Assembly: GCA_938041445.1 (NCBI GenBank) | Contig: CALISO010000090.1 | Span: 1 to 50,782, forward strand | Direction of reading: 5' to 3' | Source: an uncultured Saprospiraceae bacterium | Lineage (GTDB): Bacteria > Bacteroidota > Bacteroidia > Chitinophagales > Saprospiraceae | Length of the DNA stretch: 50,782 nt | Part shown: one piece after another, positions 17,845 to 24,712 of the stretch | How the letters are laid out: every line of letters starts with the position of its first letter | Position numbering within the stretch: position 1 is the first letter of the stretch | Notes under the pieces: generated by a model | Seen by the model: only the letters and a program-made list of their open reading frames with translations | What the model was told of the DNA's origin: nothing | The model's database searches: none | Made by a program: the position numbers and the translations under genes

Positions 17845-18507
17845 CTACTTATTCTTAGAGTACTTAAGTAGTTTTTGCAGACGAATTCGTCCACTCAAAT
17901 ATTCTTTCGCAAAGATGACAAAAGGCGGAGCAAAGCTAAGAATTAATGCGATGATTATCAGGGTAGTCATTGCAGTATCCCACTGACCATAAAACGGACT
18001 GACCAATAACAGATCAGCAATGCTCGATGTCAAGAACACAATAACGCTGACAATCGACAACAACTTGATGCGATTAGGGATCTCGATGGCCTTATTGAGT
18101 ACTGTACCAGAGTAGGCTTTGATGTGACTATTGTTGTATGGATCTATCTTAACTAACTCTGAAAAGATATGTATTGCATCATCATATTGTCCAAGTTGCA
18201 CAAGGCTATATCCTTTCATTTTCAATAATGATTGGAAAGCATCCCTGCCATTAATGTCGACTATATTATGTTCAAATATGGATGTGATAAGTTCATCTGA
18301 CAAGGAAAGGAATTGATGGTACTTCCCAAGTTCATATGTAGCTATTGCATATTCAAACCATATCTCGACTTGATCTCGATAATCTAGATCATTGATATCC
18401 TCATACCTTCTTTCGAAGAACCTCACTTTCTCTTTCCAATTGACTGTATCAATTTTGAGAAAATCAAAGTATGTACTGCGTTGATATGATTTTTGTAGTT
18501 CCTTCAT
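17845..18507 (-). CDS. Hypothetical TPR membrane protein
   Basis: 220 residues with no recognised orthologue. The first 140 residues are alpha-helical with TPR-like helix pairs, clearest at KGYSLVQLGQYDDAIHIFSE followed by LVKIDPYNN. Two membrane helices follow, near 148-170 and 180-203, ending in a basic tail (GRIRLQKLLKYSKNK). There is no signal peptide, so the TPR part should be cytoplasmic with the protein anchored by its C-terminal hairpin. It starts 9 bases after the nadK stop and is probably co-transcribed with it. A scaffold role is all that can be proposed. Confidence 0.75.
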   Translation of the reverse strand: MKELQKSYQRSTYFDFLKIDTVNWKEKVRFFERRYEDINDLDYRDQVEIWFEYAIATYELGKYHQFLSLSDELITSIFEHNIVDINGRDAFQSLLKMKGYSLVQLGQYDDAIHIFSELVKIDPYNNSHIKAYSGTVLNKAIEIPNRIKLLSIVSVIVFLTSSIADLLLVSPFYGQWDTAMTTLIIIALILSFAPPFVIFAKEYLSGRIRLQKLLKYSKNK

Positions 18508-18516
18508 TACTTAACC

Positions 18517-19401
18517 TTAATTCCTCCTATCAAGACCCCAAGCTAACTTGTGTCTAATAGTGTTCATAAAACTTTCTCCCTTTAGACTGATTAAACTAGT
18601 CGAAAAGTCACCTTTACTTAGAATTAATTCATCTTCTTGGGTAATTGTTTCATACCTAGAGTCTAAAGTACAAAGAAAGGAATCTGCACGTCCATTAACC
18701 GACAATCTCAACTCTACTTTATCAGGGAGTACCATAGGACGGACATTAAGGTTGTGCGGTGCTACCGGTGTGACGACAATATTGCCAGATCCTGGATAGA
18801 TAATCGGGCCTCCGCAACTGAGAGAATAACCTGTAGATCCAGTTGGCGTGCTTACGATAAGCCCATCTGCCCAATAGCTGTTGAGATGTTCTCCATTGAC
18901 AAAAGTATGGATAGTAATCATTGAAGAAGTATCCTTCTTGTGAATTGTGAAGTCATTAAGCGCATAGGGAAAATCTGAAAAGATATTGCGAGCTGTATCT
19001 AGCCTCAACATACCTCTATCTTCTATCGTATAGTCTCTTTCGTGCCAGAGCTTGATGGCTTTCTTAATCTTGCTATTTTCAATAGATGCTAGAAATCCTA
19101 GTCTCCCCATATTGATTCCTAAGATTGGGATATTTGCTTCTCTCAACCATCGTGAAGCTTCAAGTATAGTGCCATCTCCTCCGAGTGAAAAGAGGGTCAA
19201 TATTTTTAACTCTGCGGTACTCTTGATAGGAGTTATTGCAAATCTCTCTAGTAAACGTTGATCCTTAAGCTGGATAGCATACTCTTCGGTTGTGTAGATA
19301 TTGTAACCATAAGCCTTTAGTGCTTCGCATAGTTCAACGACATAGGAGACATCTTTCTCCTTTAGGACTTGCCCGTATATAATGACATTTTCGCCTTCCA
19401 T
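18517..19401 (-). CDS. nadK: NAD kinase
   Basis: Phosphorylates NAD to NADP in the cytoplasm. 294 residues, the usual length. The diphosphate-binding GGDGTILEASRWL lies near residues 73-85, followed by INMGRLGFLA and the substrate loop TPTGSTGYSLSCGGPI. The usual NE motif reads ALNDFTIHKKDTSSM, so the conserved Glu is Asp here, a mild change. A perfect -7 element lies only 5 bases before the ATG, hinting at a leaderless or nearly leaderless transcript; no other in-frame start nearby looks better. It leads a two-gene unit with the TPR membrane protein. Confidence 0.95.
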   Translation of the reverse strand: MEGENVIIYGQVLKEKDVSYVVELCEALKAYGYNIYTTEEYAIQLKDQRLLERFAITPIKSTAELKILTLFSLGGDGTILEASRWLREANIPILGINMGRLGFLASIENSKIKKAIKLWHERDYTIEDRGMLRLDTARNIFSDFPYALNDFTIHKKDTSSMITIHTFVNGEHLNSYWADGLIVSTPTGSTGYSLSCGGPIIYPGSGNIVVTPVAPHNLNVRPMVLPDKVELRLSVNGRADSFLCTLDSRYETITQEDELILSKGDFSTSLISLKGESFMNTIRHKLAWGLDRRN

Positions 19402-19406
19402 ATTGG

Positions 19407-19414
19407 CAAATGTA
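19407..19414 (-). promoter_or_regulatory. -7 element directly before nadK
   Basis: On the minus strand it reads TACATTTG, an exact match to TAnnTTTG. Its spacing implies transcription starting at or next to the nadK ATG. It could be a chance match. Confidence 0.35.
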
Positions 19415-19459
19415 TACCATATTTAGAAATGACCTTTAATGTTATCTGTTGTTGGCACA

Positions 19460-19493
19460 AAAAAATGGTGCAAGTCTATATCTAGACTTGCAC
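19460..19493 (-). terminator. Intrinsic terminator of the first small secreted paralogue
   Basis: A perfect 11-bp stem, GTGCAAGTCTA with TAGACTTGCAC, around a 4-base loop. On the minus strand it is followed by ATTTTTTTG. It lies 35 bases after the stop codon of the paralogue and before nadK. Confidence 0.85.
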
Positions 19494-19527
19494 TCAATCA
19501 ATGCTTAAGATCTTGTTTAAACCTCTT

Positions 19528-19935
19528 TTAGTTCTTTGTAATTTGAATTATTGTTGGCTCTAATTTACCCATTGCTGATATGTGCAATTCATATTCGCCC
19601 ACCTCATAGTTCTGCATACTCATAGTAAGTCTACTTGCAAATACTGGCATATTCTTAAGGTACACTTCACCACCTTTATATATTGTGACAAATTGTACTT
19701 CCTCTACAGTCTTGAGAGCTAGATTCTGAGAAGAAGCTGAATAATTGATACTTTCGAATTGAACATTGTCCGTAGACTCAAGAACGTCATAAGATAAATG
19801 ACTTATCGCGATAGTATTGTAAGTTGCAAAGTTTGTTGCTCCACTTACTGAGGCCACTACTTGGCTATATCCCGCAACAGTCAATGTTGCTATTATCGTA
19901 GTTATTAAGGCGAATTTTAAGATTGTAGCTTTCAT
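19528..19935 (-). CDS. Small secreted protein, tandem family copy 1
   Basis: 135 residues of unknown function. Residues 1-24 are a signal peptide; the mature protein would begin near QVVASVSG, a block shared by all three copies. The body alternates short beta strands and ends MQNYEVGEYELHISAMGKLEPTIIQITKN in sense, with the shared pattern NYE-GEYELH, G-K, PTI-I-K. This resembles a single Ig-like or DUF3244-like beta sandwich. No cysteines are visible in the mature part and there is no lipobox. It has its own -7 element and terminator, so it appears to be a single-gene unit. This is the most divergent of the three copies. Confidence 0.8.
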   Translation of the reverse strand: MKATILKFALITTIIATLTVAGYSQVVASVSGATNFATYNTIAISHLSYDVLESTDNVQFESINYSASSQNLALKTVEEVQFVTIYKGGEVYLKNMPVFASRLTMSMQNYEVGEYELHISAMGKLEPTIIQITKN

Positions 19936-19972
19936 ATGTATTCGTTTTACTGTTTCTCTTCTTTTGATGACT

Positions 19973-19980
19973 CAAAGATA
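19973..19980 (-). promoter_or_regulatory. -7 element of small secreted copy 1
   Basis: Minus-strand TATCTTTG matches TAnnTTTG, 38 bases before the ATG. No clear -33 element is seen. Confidence 0.5.
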
Positions 19981-20142
19981 TGAGTGAATAATCCCTATTG
20001 GTTGGCGATTTCTACGTTTAGCCTATTATTACAGTTTTTTGGCGATACACCATATTTATTTGGGATTCAAGTACTCCAGCATCGCTTCATCTTAATTGCC
20101 ACAATAAAGAATTTGCAGACAGGATTTACTCTAAAAAACCAA

Positions 20143-20174
20143 AATAGGCTGTTCCATTTCTGAAACAACCTATT
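20143..20174 (-). terminator. Intrinsic terminator of small secreted copy 2
   Basis: A 14-bp stem with two wobble positions, AATAGGCTGTTCCA with TGAAACAACCTATT, and a 4-base loop. On the minus strand it is followed by TTGGTTTTTTAG. Confidence 0.8.
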
Positions 20175-20249
20175 GATAATTCTATTCAGCAGTTTGTACT
20201 GGTCATCCTCATTCTAAAAAGGATCGTTACTTCATTTAAACTGCTGCAC

Positions 20250-20651
20250 TTATTTCTTTTCTATCTCCATAATAGTAGGCACTACCTTTCCCTTAATCAT
20301 CAGGTGGAGCTCATAGTTGCCAAGCTCGTAGTTCTTCATACTTACTCTTAGGTTTTGTGATAGTACTGGTAAATTTGTCAAATAGTACTTGCCATCCTTA
20401 AGCAGTGAGATAAACTGAATCTCTTCCTTCGCATCCATTGTAAGTTGCTCTTTAGTCGTAGAGTAATTTACTTTTGAAAATTGGACATTTGTATCTGAAT
20501 CCACTATAGCGTATGATAGTTGGCTGTTCGCATTAACAGAGTTATATGAGGAGAAATCTGCACCAGTATTAATTGATGCGACTACTTGACCATATCCAAC
20601 TGCTGAGTAAGCTGCAAATGCGATCATTATGATAATTGTTTTAAGCTGCAT
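20250..20651 (-). CDS. Small secreted protein, tandem family copy 2
   Basis: 133 residues. The signal peptide covers 1-21 and the mature part starts near QVVASINTG. Against copy 3 it shares long blocks: NSQLSYAIV versus ENQLSYAIL, TNVQFSKVNYST versus TNIQFSKVLYST, YYLTNLPV versus FYLTNMPV, and GNYELHLMIKGKVVPTI versus GEYELHLMVKGKSVPTI. The high similarity to copy 3 and lower similarity to copy 1 suggest two successive duplications. It has its own -7 element and terminator. Function is unknown; a secreted beta-sandwich protein is the most that can be said. Confidence 0.82.
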   Translation of the reverse strand: MQLKTIIIMIAFAAYSAVGYGQVVASINTGADFSSYNSVNANSQLSYAIVDSDTNVQFSKVNYSTTKEQLTMDAKEEIQFISLLKDGKYYLTNLPVLSQNLRVSMKNYELGNYELHLMIKGKVVPTIMEIEKK

Positions 20652-20690
20652 AGGTGTCTGTTGTTAATAATTGGTGCCTTTATGATTTGA

Positions 20691-20698
20691 CAAAGTTA
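20691..20698 (-). promoter_or_regulatory. -7 element of small secreted copy 2
   Basis: Minus-strand TAACTTTG matches TAnnTTTG, 40 bases before the ATG, nearly the same spacing as for copy 1. A TTTG lies 25 bases further upstream, slightly too far for an ideal -33 element. Confidence 0.5.
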
Positions 20699-20835
20699 GA
20701 TTCAATCAAATCCAGTGATTTGACAAAATCGTTTTTCGGTAAAAATCTATCGACGTTTAGCGTTTTTTATATATTTCTATGGTATTGTTGGTTCGTTTTG
20801 CAGAAGCAAAACGATGAGTATCCTTCTGATATGAA

Positions 20836-20869
20836 AATAGTCCTAACCTGCATTGAGATTAGGACTATT
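20836..20869 (-). terminator. Intrinsic terminator of small secreted copy 3
   Basis: A perfect 11-bp stem, AATAGTCCTAA with TTAGGACTATT, around a 12-base loop. On the minus strand it is followed by TTTCATATC, a short T-run. It starts about 40 bases after the stop codon of copy 3. Confidence 0.65.
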
Positions 20870-20910
20870 ATTCGCAAATGTTTAGAAGTCGGTATAAAGT
20901 TTCTTGGACT

Positions 20911-21312
20911 TTATTTTTTCTCAATCTCTATAATGGTTGGCACTGATTTACCTTTTACCATAAGGTGTAGCTCGTATTCACCTTGCTCGTAATTTTCTAA
21001 GCTTATTCTTAGATTCTTAGAAGCTACTGGCATATTAGTAAGGTAAAATTCTCCTCCTTCTTTGACCAATGAAATTGATTGAATTTCTTCGAGAGCATCC
21101 AATGTCAGTTTTTGGCTAGCCGTAGAATACAGCACCTTTGAAAATTGAATGTTAGTATCAGCCTTCAGAATTGCATATGAAAGCTGGTTTTCTACAGATA
21201 CTGTATTATGAGACGTGTATTCTGTTGCTGTATTGATAGACGCGACGACCTGACTATAGCCAAGTGTTGCCATCAATACAACGATGATTGTTGTAAATAA
21301 TTTTTTTAGCAT
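20911..21312 (-). CDS. Small secreted protein, tandem family copy 3
   Basis: 133 residues with a signal peptide at about 1-20 (ending LGYSQ) and the family start VVASINTA. It carries the same central and C-terminal blocks as copy 2, ending MVKGKSVPTIIEIEKK. The lysine-rich end is not a T9SS sorting domain; these proteins appear to be exported by Sec only. A near-consensus -7 element (TACATTTT in place of TAnnTTTG) lies upstream at about 21353-21360. Function is unknown. Confidence 0.82.
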   Translation of the reverse strand: MLKKLFTTIIVVLMATLGYSQVVASINTATEYTSHNTVSVENQLSYAILKADTNIQFSKVLYSTASQKLTLDALEEIQSISLVKEGGEFYLTNMPVASKNLRISLENYEQGEYELHLMVKGKSVPTIIEIEKK

Positions 21313-21508
21313 TACGGAGTTGTTTTTGATTGTTTAACAAAATAGGAATTACAAAATGTACTTTCTGGAAGATACCTCTATCTGTACACCTATGAGACAC
21401 CGGCTTTCCGTATCTCCCCTATATAATTTTGCATTTTTTTAACTTAAAGCACATTATTTGCCAAAATTCTGTTTCATTGCTTGATAATTTTTTTATATGT
21501 GTTTTTTT

Positions 21509-24475
21509 TCAATATCTCGGATCGGCCACATATGGTAACTTCTCCATCTTGTTGACTTCGATACTTGGAAACTCAAAGTCCAATACAACCTTACCTATCA
21601 AGATATAGAGGCCCTTGCCTCTGAATGGATATCGAGATAAGCTCGGAGGAAAATGGACCGTATCAAAGTAGTTACCTTCTTCATCCAACCATGTACCGAA
21701 GTTCATCAGTTTACGATTCTTGGTAGTAACATTCTTCCTGACAACATAGTATCCAACCATTGTAACCTGTTTGCCTACGTATGCTCGCATATGCTGAGTA
21801 TATATCCGTCTAGGAAGTACCTCTGCAGCCAACTCAAATGGTGAACACAACGGAAATCCCAATAACTCGATCTCATCAAATGCCTGCTCATATACCGACT
21901 CATCTAAGATGGGCAGTTCGTAGGTCTCTGCCTCTGTATCGAACAATCGATAGGCTGCAACCTCTTTAACCGCAGGATTGTGAACAGCATTCTTTTCCCA
22001 CATAAGGGCATACTTACTCATACCTGTAAATCGAAATGCCCCTATCCTAATCAATAACTCTAGCTGCTCACGAGAAATCTTAATCCGGCAGACGAATTCT
22101 TCCATGCTTTCATACAGGCCATTCTCTATGCGATCTATCACGATGGCTTTCGCCAATCGTCGCTCTAGTTCTGAGATATGAATGAAACCAATATAGATGG
22201 TGTCCCCTTCAATCGTAGTGAGATTGTGACTGTGATTGATACAAGGTGCTTCTATCTGGCCACCACTCATCCTTGCTTCATGGACATACAACTCTGTACT
22301 ATAGAACCCTCCAAAGTTATTGATCACTGCCACCATAAATTCTAGTGGGTAGTAGGTCTTAAGGTAGAGACTCTGAAATGACTCCACAGCAAAGCTAGCC
22401 GAATGCGCCTTACAGAATGAGTAACCACTAAAGCTCGCAATCTGTCGCCATACCTCATGTATCAACTTTTCAGGATAGCCACGTTCACGACAATTGCGGA
22501 AATACTTCTCTTGAAGTCTCTTGAAGGTGTCGGAAGTCTTCTTCTTGCCAGTCATAATCCTTCTCAATACGTCGGACTCATCCAAGTCTAATCCTGCAAA
22601 ATGATGAACAATCTTCATCACATCTTCTTGGTAGACCATCACGCCGAATGTCTCCCCCAAGTGTCTCTCAAAAATCGGATGGATATACGTAAACGACTCT
22701 GGGTCATGGTAGCGCTGGATGTACTCTCGCATCATTCCCGACTGCGCAACTCCTGGCCGGATGATAGAACTAGCAGCGACAAGATGTACATAATTATCAC
22801 AGCCAAGCTTGGTCAACAGTCCTCGCATCGCTGGTGACTCGATATAGAAGCACCCAATGCAGTGCCCTGCTTTGAGCTGAGCCTTGACCTTGAGGTCTGA
22901 CTTGATCTTCTCGACTTGGTGGATGTCGACCGCGGCCCCTCTGTTGCTCGCGATGAGTTTGACAGCATCCTTGATATGACCAAGGCCTCGCTGACTCAAG
23001 ACATCATACTTATGAAAATGAAGATCTTCAGCTCCATACATATCGAAATGAACAATCGGAAACCCTTTGGGCATCATCTGCAGTGCCGTGTGATAGTTGA
23101 TCGGTCTCTCAGTAATGAGGATACCACCAGCGTGGATACCGAGATAGTTAGGAAATCCTTCTATCCGCTTACCATAGTTGAAGACGTGCTTGGCATATGG
23201 GTGATGTTGCTCAGTCGCATGCGGGGCCTTGATGATAAGGTCAATATCTTTCTTCGGTAGCCCGAATACTTTACCAAGCTCGCGGATGATGGACTTACCC
23301 TTAAATGTATTGTAGGTGGCGAGCAGACCTGTATACTCGCGACCATACCGCTTGAAGATATAGTCCGTCACATCGTCTCTCTCATCCCAAGAGAAGTCTA
23401 TATCAAAGTCCGGTGGCGAACTCCGGTGTGGATTGATAAACCGCTCAAAGTATAAGTCTAACTCTAGTGGGTCGACATCAGTAATCTGAAGATTGAAGGC
23501 AACTATGGAGTTAGCCCCACTACCTCGTCCGACATGGTGGTAGCCTGCCGTATGCGCATATCGAATGATATCCCAAGTAATCAAAAAGTAAGGTGAGTAA
23601 CCTAAATCAGCGATAACCTTCAATTCTCGCTTAGTCCGATCCATTGCTTTGCGGTTGCGTTCGCCATATCTACGGATACATCCATTGATGGCCAACTTAT
23701 TGAGCAAAGCCATATCACTAGACTCTGCCCCGGTGAATGTCCTACGATTATTACTCTTGTGACTTGGCATCTCTGCTGTGCAGCTCTCCATCAGTCGCTC
23801 TGTATTGGCAATAATCTGTGGATATTGCTGATAGATCTGCTTGAGTTGATCAACAGTATAGAGTGTCTCAGAGGCATTGGCACATTGCTTATCGTCCAGC
23901 TTACCGAGTACCGTATTAGTATCTATACAGCGGAGTAGCTTATGTGTCCGATGACCTTCCTTATCCTTGAAGGTAAATGGCGCATAGATCACTAACTTAT
24001 CCAAGTAATCCTTAAGGTAGGACGTGTAGAGCTTATTGACTTCAGTGGGTCGGATACCAATGTATTCATTTTCACGTAAGTGGTGTACACCTTTGGGGAT
24101 GGATCGATAGATGATATAACTATGCTGCATCTCGGGTGCCTCTATAGGCAAATGTGTCACGTCTAGCGAAGCAGCAGTCAGCAGTGCATTCAGCTCTCGG
24201 ATACCCTCAGCATTCTTAGCAATGCCTGTGTAGAGATATTGGCTATGATCAATCTTGGCATTGGAGGGGTCAGCGACTTGTCGATATTCAATACCGTAGA
24301 TGGGCTTGATCCCTTCACGGCGACAGGCTTCAATGAAGGTGTAGGCACACGACGTATTATTAATGTCAGTCAATGCCATCGTGGTCAATCCATTAGCCTT
24401 AGCATAGGCGACGAGATCTAGAGGAGACAGTGTCCCATACTTAAGAGAATAGTACGAATGGCAAGCAAGGTGCAA
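21509..24475 (-). CDS. dnaE2: DnaE2/ImuC-type DNA polymerase III alpha subunit
   Basis: 988 residues, much shorter than a replicative DnaE, with no C-terminal tau-binding extension. The start is TTG; an in-frame stop lies 5 codons upstream and no ATG is available, and the N-terminal HLACHSYYSLKYGT is where this family normally starts. The PHP domain (about 1-220) is degenerate: the HxH metal motif reads ACH and TDH reads TDI. The polymerase core has PDFDIDFSWDERDD (catalytic Asp near 356-360), GRGSGANSIVAFNLQITD and HAGGILITERP. A helix-hairpin-helix region and an OB fold (QVTMVGYYVVRKNVT) follow. The features fit the error-prone polymerase of the ImuA-ImuB-DnaE2 mutasome, although imuA and imuB are not adjacent. 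A palindrome overlaps its predicted promoter. Confidence 0.88.
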   Translation of the reverse strand: MHLACHSYYSLKYGTLSPLDLVAYAKANGLTTMALTDINNTSCAYTFIEACRREGIKPIYGIEYRQVADPSNAKIDHSQYLYTGIAKNAEGIRELNALLTAASLDVTHLPIEAPEMQHSYIIYRSIPKGVHHLRENEYIGIRPTEVNKLYTSYLKDYLDKLVIYAPFTFKDKEGHRTHKLLRCIDTNTVLGKLDDKQCANASETLYTVDQLKQIYQQYPQIIANTERLMESCTAEMPSHKSNNRRTFTGAESSDMALLNKLAINGCIRRYGERNRKAMDRTKRELKVIADLGYSPYFLITWDIIRYAHTAGYHHVGRGSGANSIVAFNLQITDVDPLELDLYFERFINPHRSSPPDFDIDFSWDERDDVTDYIFKRYGREYTGLLATYNTFKGKSIIRELGKVFGLPKKDIDLIIKAPHATEQHHPYAKHVFNYGKRIEGFPNYLGIHAGGILITERPINYHTALQMMPKGFPIVHFDMYGAEDLHFHKYDVLSQRGLGHIKDAVKLIASNRGAAVDIHQVEKIKSDLKVKAQLKAGHCIGCFYIESPAMRGLLTKLGCDNYVHLVAASSIIRPGVAQSGMMREYIQRYHDPESFTYIHPIFERHLGETFGVMVYQEDVMKIVHHFAGLDLDESDVLRRIMTGKKKTSDTFKRLQEKYFRNCRERGYPEKLIHEVWRQIASFSGYSFCKAHSASFAVESFQSLYLKTYYPLEFMVAVINNFGGFYSTELYVHEARMSGGQIEAPCINHSHNLTTIEGDTIYIGFIHISELERRLAKAIVIDRIENGLYESMEEFVCRIKISREQLELLIRIGAFRFTGMSKYALMWEKNAVHNPAVKEVAAYRLFDTEAETYELPILDESVYEQAFDEIELLGFPLCSPFELAAEVLPRRIYTQHMRAYVGKQVTMVGYYVVRKNVTTKNRKLMNFGTWLDEEGNYFDTVHFPPSLSRYPFRGKGLYILIGKVVLDFEFPSIEVNKMEKLPYVADPRY

Positions 24476-24491
24476 AGATTGACGTATTTAT

Positions 24492-24507
24492 CGACAAAAA
24501 TATGTCG
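24492..24507 (-). promoter_or_regulatory. Palindromic operator overlapping the dnaE2 -7 element
   Basis: On the minus strand the site reads CGACATATTTTTGTCG. The CGACA and TGTCG arms are perfect inverted repeats with a 6-base spacer, and the -7 element TATTTTTG (fits TAnnTTTG) lies inside. It is 16 bases upstream of the TTG start. A repressor here would block the polymerase directly; LexA-type control is inferred from the known SOS regulation of dnaE2 genes. Confidence 0.5.
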
Positions 24508-24712
24508 TTTTATTCGTCTTAGTGGGTTTTTTAATAAAAACACAAAAAATAATTGGCATGGACGCATCGATCTTGCTAGTGACAAGCTATTACCATCGTA
24601 CGTACACCCTATAGGACTCTATACAATTATGAATACTGAAATGCAGACACCCAATCACTCTAATAATATCACTAACACAATCAGAAATACAATTCTGTCA
24701 AATAACAATACT

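Larger units (their letters stand above)
19936..20249. other. Intergenic region between small secreted copies 1 and 2
   Basis: A 314-base stretch with no credible ORF. It holds the promoter of copy 1 (-7 element at 19973-19980), a motif shared with the copy 2 promoter (GCTAAACGT on the minus strand, 20014-20022) and the terminator of copy 2 (20143-20174). I see nothing else in it. Confidence 0.6.

Noticed and set aside
24458-24712. Possible N-terminal extension of 85 codons for the large lipoprotein.
   Set aside because: It would start inside dnaE2 on the other strand, overlaps the dnaE2 promoter and would bury the signal peptide and lipobox.
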